Source: Pirellula sp. (GTDB lineage: Bacteria; Planctomycetota; Planctomycetia; Pirellulales; PNKZ01). Taken from it: a DNA stretch of 64,000 nt. Shown here in pieces: positions 26,928-35,275 of the stretch. How positions within the stretch are numbered: the first letter of the stretch is position 1; every line of letters starts with the position of its first letter. The translations under genes and the position numbers were made by a program. The stretch spans positions 124,001-188,000 of the forward strand of contig PNKZ01000007.1 of NCBI GenBank assembly GCA_013822735.1, in the 5' to 3' direction. The notes beneath the pieces are model-generated. The model saw only the letters and a list, made by a program, of their open reading frames with translations, made no database searches and was not told where the DNA came from.

Positions 26928-28208
26928 CTACGGGTTGATGTCTGAGTCGTTCAATTGGTACTGCCGCAGGATCGGATCGCACTGCGTAGAAGTGCCCGGC
27001 AGTTTCATTTGCATGTCTTCCGACGACATCAACTTGGCATACACGAAGTACGCAACGTTGTCGCGGAGGAACTGCACGTTTTGACCGACGTACGCAATGT
27101 TAACGCCTTGCGGGTGACGAGCCGACGGACGGCAGAACGCATAGTCGAGACCGTCGCCTCGGCCGATTGCCGAGTTGATCCGGAGGTTGTCGACGTCTGA
27201 CGCCCCCGAGCCGCCACTCGAACCGCCGCTGGAACCACCGCTAGAACCGCCGCCCGACGTGCTGAGCACGGGGTCCATCGTCGGGGGTGTGGCCGTCGTG
27301 TTCGTCACCGGGCCGGGCGCGTAGATACAACCCGTCGTCACTTCGGCATTCGAAAACGTCGTACCGCCGGGGCCGTTGGAATCAAACGTGTAGTTTTCGG
27401 CATCGACGTTTTCCGTCAAAAGGATCGTTTTATCCTTCGGGTCGCGGCAAAGTTCCATACGCATGTAGACCATTGGGCCACGCGACGTATTCGACGTTTG
27501 AATGTTCGGATCATCCGAATAATTGTCGAAGAACATGCCGTTGGCTTGCCAATCGCGAGGCATGCCCTTCGAGGCCGATTGAGCGCTGCTGCCGCTGCCG
27601 CTAGCCGCCGTGGCGGGCTTCGAGCTCACCAAGTCTTGTTGTCCCGTATTCACGACGTAGCTGATCGGCGTGCCGGTCTTCTGCGAAGCCGGATCGCTCG
27701 GGCAGATGAAGAGATCGACGTAGAGTTGCGTGCTCACAAGGAAGTTCTGCTGCGTACCGGTGCTGCCGCCACCGCTTCCGGAATTGGGATCGGTTAGATC
27801 TTTTTGCCATTGCTCGTAGGTGGTCTGGCGATCGATATCGCTGAGAATTTCTACGGCCCAACTGACGGGCGTGTTGACTTGCGTGATCGGATCCTTATAC
27901 GGCAAGCCGCGCTTGGTCTTGAGCAGGTTCATATAGCCCGGCAGTCGACCGCCGTTGCGGTTGCCGTAGCTAAACAAGGCTTTCGCCAAGTTGCTCATGT
28001 TGTTGCGGCAGGTGTTTTGAAAACCCGTCTCGCGCGCTTGTTGAATCGCGGGCAGCAACATCGCCATCAGCATGCCGATGATGCTAATGACCACCAACAA
28101 TTCGACGAGCGTAAAACCACGCGTCGCTTTTCCCAACCGAGAACTTCCGCGCACCAGAGAATTGGCACGCCGCACAACGAACGGTGCGGTTCTGATCCTC
28201 AAAGACAT
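26928..28208 (-). CDS. DUF1559 prepilin-like (type II secretion pseudopilin) protein
   Basis: The 426-residue product has a type IV prepilin leader: basic residues then GFTLVELLVVISIIGMLMAM near residue 30, where a prepilin peptidase would cut after Gly and methylate Phe. The rest has the planctomycete DUF1559 features, including QAREtgfQNTCRNNMSNLAKAL and GLDYAFCRPSARHPQGVN. A (GGSS)n linker near residue 320 is low complexity. It should sit in the inner membrane or a pseudopilus. AGGAG lies 7 bases before the ATG at 28208. These proteins are highly multiplied in planctomycetes. Confidence 0.88.
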   Translation of the reverse strand: MSLRIRTAPFVVRRANSLVRGSSRLGKATRGFTLVELLVVISIIGMLMAMLLPAIQQARETGFQNTCRNNMSNLAKALFSYGNRNGGRLPGYMNLLKTKRGLPYKDPITQVNTPVSWAVEILSDIDRQTTYEQWQKDLTDPNSGSGGGSTGTQQNFLVSTQLYVDLFICPSDPASQKTGTPISYVVNTGQQDLVSSKPATAASGSGSSAQSASKGMPRDWQANGMFFDNYSDDPNIQTSNTSRGPMVYMRMELCRDPKDKTILLTENVDAENYTFDSNGPGGTTFSNAEVTTGCIYAPGPVTNTTATPPTMDPVLSTSGGGSSGGSSGGSSGGSGASDVDNLRINSAIGRGDGLDYAFCRPSARHPQGVNIAYVGQNVQFLRDNVAYFVYAKLMSSEDMQMKLPGTSTQCDPILRQYQLNDSDINP

Positions 28209-28377
28209 GTAAAACTCCTGTAGCGTAGGCAATACCCCTCAGGCCCCGGCCCATCGATTCAGTTTATAGATGTCTTGAAAAGCCGGCTAGGAAATTCCCG
28301 CGATTTTCTCACGCACGACTCATCGCGCAAACTCCTACCACCCATAAGGTTTGGTCGAGCCAATTGAGTGCGTCGCG

Positions 28378-28406
28378 TTGACGGTCCATGAGCGTTGGGT
28401 TAGGCT
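28378..28406 (+). promoter_or_regulatory. Candidate promoter of first cobalamin riboswitch
   Basis: TTGACG (28378-28383), 17 bases, TAGGCT (28401-28406). Transcription would begin within a few bases of the riboswitch 5' end, which supports the call despite a weak -10. Confidence 0.4.
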
Positions 28407-28409
28407 CAT

Positions 28410-28616
28410 CGTTAGTCCAGTGCCTGGTGGCCGCCGGAGATTCACTTCGTCGGCAAACAGGGAATACCGGTGCAATTCCGGAACGGCCCCGCCGCTGTAA
28501 CCGAGCGATTTGAAGAGCTTTCCCTTTCGTAAGCCATTGTCGATTTCGGGCTAATGCCCGGTCGACGAGAAGGTGGGAAGTGCTCGATGCTCGGAAGTCA
28601 GAAGACCTACCAGCAC
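28410..28616 (+). ncRNA. Cobalamin riboswitch upstream of tonB-like gene
   Basis: The conserved core is visible in order: GTGCCTGGTGGCCGCC, then GGGAATACCGGTGCAATTCC, then the B12 box GAACGGCCCCGCCGCTGTAA (28481-28500), and the 3' element GGAAGTCAGAAGACCTACC. The last pairs with the first (GTGCCTGG with CCAGCAC). These match the AdoCbl-type riboswitch consensus, which represses downstream genes when the vitamin is abundant. The gene it controls is the TonB-like protein about 110 bases downstream. The switching mechanism is not clear. Confidence 0.92.
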
Positions 28617-28726
28617 GTACAACTGCGACGTCGATTGCTCGGGACAATCGCACGCCCTACGACTGGTTTTGGCTCGCTTCCTAACGTCTTTACCGCTCGC
28701 GGCCTCCCTGGGCATCCGCGGGCGAA

Positions 28727-29752
28727 ATGTCACGTTTTTGGCGCGCAGCCCGGCCGGTCGACAAACTGTCCATGTCGACGGATTCACACGACCGCTGCGG
28801 GTCTGCGCTCCTGGAAAGCGCTGGTGGGCCGATCCATGCCGCAACTTTGCCGTCGGCGGCGAGCGAGACGCCCTTCGCGTTCGGAGTTCGCGAAGTCCCT
28901 GAGGCATTTGTACTTTCCAACGTATCCGCGCGTCATCGGATGCGGCGTGCGTGGGAATCGCACGCGATCGGCGCAGCATCGGCGAGCATCCTGCTCCACG
29001 CCGGCGTCCTCTTAGCGGCTTGGCAAGTGCTTGCCCCTTCGATCGTCCCCTGGAAATTACACCTGGAGCGAGGTCGAAACAGCGTTTCGCTACAAGCTTC
29101 GATCGCCGCCAGCCCTTCCTCCGTCCAGGAGACGGAAGTTCGCGTGATGACAAAGCCTCCCTTGTCGCCGCCGCGGAAGTCCGTCGCGTCGCAGGCTCCC
29201 ACCACGCTTAATGCGAAAGCCGAATCTCCGACCTCGCAGCCGGATAAACCGCAAGTAGAGTTTGCAGAAACTGCTTTAGCCCAGGCGGAGAACCCGAAGA
29301 TTCCGAGAAAAGAGCCCGAGGCGGTGCCGTCCCCATCCACGAGCGACCACTCCGAAGTGCGACCTCCAATCTCTCGGCGCAAAAGTCCCACACTGCTCCC
29401 GTTGGATTTGGTCGTTGTTGAAACGTCTAGCGTCGCGTCGCTCGGTGCGGCGGCATCTTCCGGCGCCGAAGTTCCCGTTCCGCCGCACGACGTTCATCGC
29501 GTGCTTCCCAAGTACCCTCCCGAGTCGTACGTCGCTGGAGAAGAAGGGACGGTCGTTCTTTGGGTACAAGTCGACGACCAAGGAATCGTCCTTGGTACCG
29601 GCGTAAAAACGTCCAGCGGCTACCCCCGGCTCGACGCCGCCGCGGTTACCGCGATGCAACAATGGCGCTTCGCCCCGGCAACTCCCGGCGACACCGCTCG
29701 CGCGGCAATATTCAAGTCATCGCTGACGTTCACGATCCCGAAATCGAAGTAG
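28727..29752 (+). CDS. TonB family energy transducer
   Basis: A 341-residue protein with about 75 N-terminal residues before a single membrane segment (IGAASASILLHAGVLLAAW), a Pro/Ser/Lys/Glu-rich periplasmic linker and a C-terminal TonB domain (residues 255-341) with PHDVHRVLPKYPPES, GTVVLWVQVDDQG, SSGYPRLDAAAVTAMQQW and RFAPAT. It would pass proton-motive energy to outer-membrane receptors. The cobalamin riboswitch just upstream implies it serves B12 uptake, probably with the BtuB-like receptor 1.7 kb downstream. ExbB and ExbD genes are not in the window. The start is uncertain; a Met at 28772 is an alternative. Confidence 0.85.
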   Translation: MSRFWRAARPVDKLSMSTDSHDRCGSALLESAGGPIHAATLPSAASETPFAFGVREVPEAFVLSNVSARHRMRRAWESHAIGAASASILLHAGVLLAAWQVLAPSIVPWKLHLERGRNSVSLQASIAASPSSVQETEVRVMTKPPLSPPRKSVASQAPTTLNAKAESPTSQPDKPQVEFAETALAQAENPKIPRKEPEAVPSPSTSDHSEVRPPISRRKSPTLLPLDLVVVETSSVASLGAAASSGAEVPVPPHDVHRVLPKYPPESYVAGEEGTVVLWVQVDDQGIVLGTGVKTSSGYPRLDAAAVTAMQQWRFAPATPGDTARAAIFKSSLTFTIPKSK

Positions 29753-29772
29753 CCGACGAAAGAAGCGACAAG

Positions 29773-30432
29773 CTAAACCGAATACGATTTTGACGTGCGA
29801 CTCTTCCGCAATACGCCCTCGACCAGCGTCTTCCAAAGCGCCGCAAAGACTTCGTCCGGCGAGCCGTTGCCGTCGACAATGCGAAACGTCGGGTCCCCAG
29901 CGGCCGTTTCCAAGAACACGGCGCGAATGGCTTGTAGCGCGTCGAGGCGTTCGAACGTGTTGGGCACATCGCCGCGCGATTGTTCGATCCGGCGAAGTGC
30001 CGTTTGCGGATCGAAGTCCACGAGCAATACGACGTCAGGCCGGGGGGCAAACTTCTCGTTTTCGCGACGGATCTGGGCGGCGTCGGCGCCACGAATTCCC
30101 TGGTAGGCCATCGTCGAAAAGTAGTAACGGTCCAAAATCACAATGGCGCCGCGCGCGAGGGCGGGCATGATGAGGTCGCGAACATGTTCACGGCGGTCTT
30201 CCAAAAACGCCGCGAGCTCTTCGTCGAGGCTCATTCGCCCAGTGGTTTGCGATTCGCGCAGTTTCCGCCCCCATGGTCCGTCCGTCGGCTCGCGCGAGAG
30301 GACGACATCTTCCCCTGCCGCTTTCAATGCCTCGCCGATGCGCCGAACTTGCGTGCTCTTCCCTGCTCCGTCGATTCCTTCGACGACAATGAGAATTCCG
30401 GAAGACGGCGGCTGCGGTGCGGCTTGCGACAT
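29773..30432 (-). CDS. tmk: Thymidylate kinase
   Basis: A 219-residue cytoplasmic kinase converting dTMP to dTDP. Motifs: P-loop VEGIDGAGKSTQ near residue 18, the REPTDGPWG substrate segment, DRYYFSTMAYQG near residue 98, and a LID region after LRRIEQSRGD. Its length is normal. It lies on the opposite strand between the two B12-regulated genes and shares no visible regulation with them. Confidence 0.95.
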   Translation of the reverse strand: MSQAAPQPPSSGILIVVEGIDGAGKSTQVRRIGEALKAAGEDVVLSREPTDGPWGRKLRESQTTGRMSLDEELAAFLEDRREHVRDLIMPALARGAIVILDRYYFSTMAYQGIRGADAAQIRRENEKFAPRPDVVLLVDFDPQTALRRIEQSRGDVPNTFERLDALQAIRAVFLETAAGDPTFRIVDGNGSPDEVFAALWKTLVEGVLRKSRTSKSYSV

Positions 30433-30562
30433 GTCGCGATCTTACCGGCGTCGGCACGTGCGTGCAATTTGCCCACCCCTACCGTTTCGACGATGACAAG
30501 TCTTTGCTAAGCTTCGACCGGTTCCGGTCGGCACTTCTCTCCGAATAATCGACGGATTAGCG

Positions 30563-31060
30563 ATGGCACTCGAACCGTCACCACCTTGGCTCAACGATCG
30601 CTTGGTACGGCATGCTCAAGTACTTCTCAATAGCTTCGTCGCGCGCGTCGGACGTGAGTTGATCGCGCGGCACGGCGATCCCTTGGAAGAAGCAACCCGC
30701 CTCTACACGGCTCCGCGGGTCGTCGTTTCACACGGCACGCAGGCCGATCCAGTTCTCAATTACGGCAATCGGGCGGCTTTGGAACTCTGGGAAACCGATT
30801 TCGCCACGCTCACGCAGATGCCGAGCCGACTCACGGCCGAACCTCTGCATCGCGACGAACGCGCCCGATTGCTCGAGCGAACTGCGCGAGACGGCTTTGT
30901 TGACGACTACCGAGGAATTCGCATCTCCAGCCGGGGGCGGAGATTTCTGATCGAACAGGCGATTGTCTGGAACCTGGAGTCGCCCGACGGCGAAAAGCTA
31001 GGACAAGCGGCCACGTTCGATCAATGGACAATGCTCAAAACAGACGAAGCACCGGGATAA
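30563..31060 (+). CDS. MEKHLA-domain protein
   Basis: The 165-residue product matches the MEKHLA family (PAS-like, found in bacteria and at the C-terminus of plant HD-ZIP III factors): DPVLNYGNRAALELWE, TQMPSRLTAEP, and a closing block with DDYRGIRISSRGRRFLIEQA and WNLESPDGEKLGQAA. No other domain is attached. In bacteria the function is unknown; ligand or redox sensing is inferred from the PAS likeness. It sits directly upstream of the second cobalamin riboswitch on the same strand, but that element has its own leader. Confidence 0.82.
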   Translation: MALEPSPPWLNDRLVRHAQVLLNSFVARVGRELIARHGDPLEEATRLYTAPRVVVSHGTQADPVLNYGNRAALELWETDFATLTQMPSRLTAEPLHRDERARLLERTARDGFVDDYRGIRISSRGRRFLIEQAIVWNLESPDGEKLGQAATFDQWTMLKTDEAPG

Positions 31061-31194
31061 TGAGGGCCCTAAGAGCTCCATGATGGGAACGGCTTGCGCA
31101 GGCGGCAAAGTCGAACCTGTCGAGCGGTTAATAGGCAAAACCGACACAATCCGGCAATCGCGGTCGATCTCATGCATGCAATCCGCATGAGCCG

Positions 31195-31405
31195 AATCCA
31201 ACAAAGTGTCGATTGTGTCAGGCTCCCGGATTTCAGGGAAGCGAAGTGTAAATCCGATTGACGGCGTTCTACCGTCGGCATCGATTGAATCTTCCGCCGC
31301 CCCGCGACTGTAACGGTGACGAAGACCACATAACCACTGACCTGCGCAAGCGGGTTGGGAAGGGTGGTCTGAGGATGACCCGAAGCCAGGATATCTGGTC
31401 CGTGC
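31195..31405 (+). ncRNA. Cobalamin riboswitch upstream of btuB-like gene
   Basis: Consensus parts in order: CAGGGAAGCGAAGTGTAAATCC, the box CCGCCGCCCCGCGACTGTAA (31294-31313), and the 3' element GACCCGAAGCCAGGATATCTGG. Compared with the first riboswitch, the central box is separated from GGGAA by a longer arm (31256-31293) and the 3' arm carries GGGTTGGGAAGGGTGG. It precedes the BtuB-like receptor gene by about 50 bases. The class is confident, while exact boundaries are approximate. Confidence 0.88.
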
Positions 31406-31422
31406 GAGCATAGCCTTTTTGC

Positions 31423-31446
31423 TTCTTCCTCGCAGGAAGAAAGGAG
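31423..31446 (+). promoter_or_regulatory. Hairpin abutting the btuB-like ribosome-binding site
   Basis: An 8-bp stem TTCTTCCT/AGGAAGAA (31423-31430 with 31434-31441) directly precedes AAGGAG, the Shine-Dalgarno of the receptor gene. It is a plausible part of the riboswitch expression platform, controlling translation initiation. Confidence 0.5.
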
Positions 31447-31453
31447 CAAACTC

Positions 31454-33538
31454 ATGGTTCGCGTTACAGGTCGCCCCAAGCTGACCGGTTGGAAACGAGC
31501 GGCAATATCCGTTGCACTCGTACTCAGTCAAGCTGATTTCTCCATCAGCCATGCCCAACAAGCGGCGCTCAATGCCCCGCCTCCCTCGACCGCTCCCAGC
31601 GGTGATTTGCCGGAGGGGCCGGGCGCAACGATCGTCGGAGCACTTGAAGACGGCGTCGGCTCCCAAGGATCGGTCGTTTCCGGAAACACGGTACTATCCT
31701 CGCCCAACCTTACGCCGACGCCGCTCAACCAAACGGCGAGTTCCATTACGGTCATCACGGCGGAACAGATTCAGCAGCGCGGTCAGGTGAACGTCGCCGA
31801 AGTCTTGCGTGGTGTGCCGGGACTCGACGTGGTGCGAAACAGCACTCCGGGAAGCCCGACGAGCGTGTTCCTCCGCGGTGCCCCGAACGAGCACACGAAA
31901 GTGCTCATCGACGGCATTCCGGCGAACGATCCGCTGAGCGTCGGCCGCGGCTTCGACTTCTCGAACCTGTCCGTCGACAACATCGAGAAGATCGAAATCA
32001 TCCGCGGCCCGCAAAGCGTGCTCTACGGCACCGACGCCATCGGCGGCGTGATCCTCATCACGACGCGCAAAGGCGAAGGCCCTAACGCAGGTCGTGTCAG
32101 TGCGTGGGGCGGAAGTTTTTCGACGGCGAATACCGCCGCGAACACGAGCGGGTCGCAAGGGCCGTTTTACTACTCGGCAGGGGGCTCCTACTTCGACTCC
32201 AACGGCTTCTCGGCCGCCGATCGGCGTCTGCCCGGCAACGTCGAGGACGACGGCTTTCAACTCGGCACCTTCTCAACGCGCGCCGGTTGGCAACCGAACC
32301 AGAACGTCAGCGTCGACTTCGTGCTCCGTTATAACCAAGGGATTGTCGACACCGACAACGGCCGCGGCGCGTTCGGCGACGGCCTGAACAACTCCGACAC
32401 GATCCAGCAAACGGTCGCCGGCGTTCGGATTCACACGAAGAATGAAGAGGGCTGGTACGAGCAGACGCTGTCCTACTATGTCAGCGACGTCGTTCGTGGA
32501 TCGCGATTTCCCGGTTTCTTCTTCTTCTCGCATTACGCGGGCAACACCCAACAAGTAGATTGGCGCAACACGTTCCACTTGCTCGACACCGACTGGTTCG
32601 GCACGAGCACGACCGTCGGCACCTGGTACCAAACGGAAGTCGGCTCCGCGCTCGAAGGAACCGATGCCGTGCCGCGCTCATCGCTCGACGATGCGGCGAT
32701 TTATGGCGAGCAGCAAGTTCGCATCGGCGAAAGTTGGTATACGACGGCGGGCGTCCGCAGCGACAATTACAACGCTTACGGCGCCAACGACACCTACCGC
32801 TTCACGAGCTTGTATCGCGTACCCGGCCTAAACACCGGCATCCGCGGCACCATCGGCACCGGCTTTCGGGCGCCGAGCTTGTATCAGCGATTCTCGCAGT
32901 ACGGCAATCCGGCGATTCTTCCCGAGACCAGCAAAGGCTGGGACTTCGGCGTCGAACAACCGATGTTCGACGGCAACTTGGTTCCGAGCGTCACCTACTT
33001 TCGCAACGACTTCCGGAACCTCATCGATTTCGATTTCAATGCCGGCCCGATCGGGCCGTTCGGCTTCCCGCTCGGCCAATACTACAACGCCTTCCAGGCA
33101 CGCACGACCGGTATCGAGTTTGCAACGCTATTCGTGCTCGACGATCGCACGACGCTCACCACGTCGTACACGTATATGGAAACGCACGCGCCGAGCATCG
33201 TCGCCCCGCCGCCGATCGGAACCGATGCACCACTGCTGCGCCGACCGACGAACAAGCTCGGAGTTCAGTTCAATCGCCGCATTCTAAACAATCGCGCGGC
33301 GTGGAACGTCGGGGTGATCTATGTCGGCACGCGAGATGACGCCGACACCAACTTCCCTTCCACGCGCGTCAAGTTGCCGGCCTACACCGTCGTCAACACG
33401 GCGATCACTTACGATCTTACGCGACAGATCCAACTGACCGGCCGCATCGACAACGTGTTCAACGAACGGTACCAGGAAGTGTTCGGCTACGGCACGGCGC
33501 CGGTCTCCGGATACGCCGGGGCCGCGGTACGCTGGTAG
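31454..33538 (+). CDS. BtuB-like TonB-dependent outer-membrane receptor
   Basis: The 694-residue protein has a signal peptide, a plug domain with SITVITAEQIQQRGQ, AEVLRGVPGLDV, VLIDGIPANDP and IEIIRGPQSVLYGTDAIGGV, and then a 22-strand-type barrel ending in an aromatic residue (AAVRW). The tail QEVFGYGTAPVSGY resembles BtuB. With the cobalamin riboswitch in its leader, vitamin B12 or a precursor is the likely cargo. GGAG lies 8 bases before the ATG. No clear TonB box was identified at the N-terminus. Confidence 0.93.
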   Translation: MVRVTGRPKLTGWKRAAISVALVLSQADFSISHAQQAALNAPPPSTAPSGDLPEGPGATIVGALEDGVGSQGSVVSGNTVLSSPNLTPTPLNQTASSITVITAEQIQQRGQVNVAEVLRGVPGLDVVRNSTPGSPTSVFLRGAPNEHTKVLIDGIPANDPLSVGRGFDFSNLSVDNIEKIEIIRGPQSVLYGTDAIGGVILITTRKGEGPNAGRVSAWGGSFSTANTAANTSGSQGPFYYSAGGSYFDSNGFSAADRRLPGNVEDDGFQLGTFSTRAGWQPNQNVSVDFVLRYNQGIVDTDNGRGAFGDGLNNSDTIQQTVAGVRIHTKNEEGWYEQTLSYYVSDVVRGSRFPGFFFFSHYAGNTQQVDWRNTFHLLDTDWFGTSTTVGTWYQTEVGSALEGTDAVPRSSLDDAAIYGEQQVRIGESWYTTAGVRSDNYNAYGANDTYRFTSLYRVPGLNTGIRGTIGTGFRAPSLYQRFSQYGNPAILPETSKGWDFGVEQPMFDGNLVPSVTYFRNDFRNLIDFDFNAGPIGPFGFPLGQYYNAFQARTTGIEFATLFVLDDRTTLTTSYTYMETHAPSIVAPPPIGTDAPLLRRPTNKLGVQFNRRILNNRAAWNVGVIYVGTRDDADTNFPSTRVKLPAYTVVNTAITYDLTRQIQLTGRIDNVFNERYQEVFGYGTAPVSGYAGAAVRW

Positions 33539-33562
33539 TCATCGCGAACCACAACGCACCAC

Positions 33563-33595
33563 AACGGCTCGGGAACCAACGTTTCCCGGGCCGTT
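33563..33595. terminator. Terminator between btuB-like and DUF1501 genes
   Basis: A 13-bp imperfect stem (33563-33575 with 33583-33595) followed by T residues lies between two convergent stops and probably ends transcripts from both sides. Confidence 0.7.
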
Positions 33596-33605
33596 TGCGT
33601 TGGGG

Positions 33606-35108
33606 TTACGCGAGAATCTCACGCACCACGCGACCGTCGGCCACCAGCGGCAACGGCCTGCCGAGTTTGTCTTTCAACATCTGCTCCGTGTCGACCCCAA
33701 GTAGATGATAGATCGTCGAGAGGATGTCTTTCGGCGAAACGGGGTCGGCGGACACATCGCTCGCGTGGCGATCGGAGCGGCCGTGCACATGGCCTCGTTT
33801 GAATCCGCCGCCGGCGAAGAGTCCGCTGTAGGCCCGCGACCAATGGTTGCGCCCGCCGCCGCGCACGTTTTCGAGGCGCGGGGTTCGCCCATGCTCACTG
33901 ATGCAGGCAACAAGCGTGGAATCTAGCATTCCGCGTTCATCGAGATCGCCTACGAGCGAGGAAAACGCAGCATCAAGGCCCGGCAGGAGTTCTTGTTTCA
34001 AGCGGTCGTAGTGGTCGAAATGCGTATCCCAAGCGCTGTTCGCGGTGCCGTACTCGTCCCAGAATACCGTGACGACGCGGCAACCGGCCTCGATCATTCG
34101 TCGGGCCGCCAAAGTCGCCTGGCCGAATAGATTCATTCCGTACGCTTCGCGCCGAGCGCGTGGTTCGCGCTGCAGATCTAAGGCGTTGCGAACATGCTCG
34201 GAGCCGACTAGCGAAAAAGCCAACTCGCGGAATCGATTGCGCGCTTGCACGCCGGAAGCTTCGCCGAGTTCGCGGCGCGCCGCTTCCAACTGGTCAAGCA
34301 AGCTGCGACGCGTGTCGAGCCGATCGAGCGTCACATCGGCCGGCGTTTCGGCTGCCGTCGACAGATAGAATCGACCACCGTCCTGAATACCGGCAAACGG
34401 ATCGCGCACCGTCTGATCGCCCCCGCCGCGCCAGCGCGGAATCCCCCGGGTTGCCGCACCGTCGAACTCCGTGCAAACCGGATCGTACGTGCGCCCGAGG
34501 AATCCGCCATACGGCCCGCCCCGCGTAAACTCTTTGCAATGCGCGCTAAACGGAAACGGCATGACGACGTTCCGCGGCACCTGCACCGCCGGTGGCGCCG
34601 CTTGATGTTCTTCCAGATATTCGAGCACCGACCCGAGATACGGCCAATGGCGCGTATCGTAGGGGTTCAACTCCATCGGCACGTCGACTTTCGGCACGCC
34701 GGTGAGTGCATAGGCCGCGGAATGGATATTGTACGGGTGCGTCATCGAGCGTACGAGCGTCGTCCGATCGAGCAAGCCGGCAATGCGCGGCAAGTGCTCG
34801 CTGACGCGCACGCCGGGCATCGTCGTCTCGCGCGTGCCGAAGTCGCCGCGGATTTCCACGGGAGCCTCAGGTTTCGGGTCGAACAACTCCAGCTGGCTTG
34901 GAGCGCCATACAGATAAAGGATGATGCAAGCCTTGGCCTGCCCGAAACCGGATCCGGCCTGCTCCTTGGCCGGGGCCGTTCGCGCCGAAGCGCCGCCGAG
35001 TATGCTCGCAGCAGAAACTCCCAGCAAACTGGAACCGCCCAGCTGCAATAAGTCACGGCGCGAAACACCGTCGCAGGCTTGCTTGGTCGATCCAAGAATT
35101 CGCAGCAT
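33606..35108 (-). CDS. DUF1501 family protein with Tat signal
   Basis: A 500-residue relative of the protein at 1460-2761. It has a Tat leader (VSRRDLLQLGGSSLLG near residue 15) and the family segments YLYGAPSQLELFDPKP, RSMTHPYNIHSAAY, SEHGRTPRLENV and GGGRNHWSRAYS. The mature length is longer than the first copy. No PPC partner is adjacent. Role unknown, probably periplasmic. Confidence 0.88.
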   Translation of the reverse strand: MLRILGSTKQACDGVSRRDLLQLGGSSLLGVSAASILGGASARTAPAKEQAGSGFGQAKACIILYLYGAPSQLELFDPKPEAPVEIRGDFGTRETTMPGVRVSEHLPRIAGLLDRTTLVRSMTHPYNIHSAAYALTGVPKVDVPMELNPYDTRHWPYLGSVLEYLEEHQAAPPAVQVPRNVVMPFPFSAHCKEFTRGGPYGGFLGRTYDPVCTEFDGAATRGIPRWRGGGDQTVRDPFAGIQDGGRFYLSTAAETPADVTLDRLDTRRSLLDQLEAARRELGEASGVQARNRFRELAFSLVGSEHVRNALDLQREPRARREAYGMNLFGQATLAARRMIEAGCRVVTVFWDEYGTANSAWDTHFDHYDRLKQELLPGLDAAFSSLVGDLDERGMLDSTLVACISEHGRTPRLENVRGGGRNHWSRAYSGLFAGGGFKRGHVHGRSDRHASDVSADPVSPKDILSTIYHLLGVDTEQMLKDKLGRPLPLVADGRVVREILA

Positions 35109-35275
35109 GGCAATTCTCGCCGAGGGAGGGCTTTGGCGATTCGAAAGGCGGGAGAGCGTCTAGGATATCAGAACGGCTCCGCCGACCCAAGCTTTTCTCG
35201 ACTTGCCTGCGGGAAGCGATAGAATGCGGCGGTTACGTAAAGTCCGGTCAATTGCGAATGATGAGGATGGCAACC

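Noticed and set aside
27190-27250. Short tandem repeat in DNA
   Set aside because: It is the coding sequence of a Gly/Ser linker (GGSS units) in the DUF1559 protein, a common low-complexity spacer.
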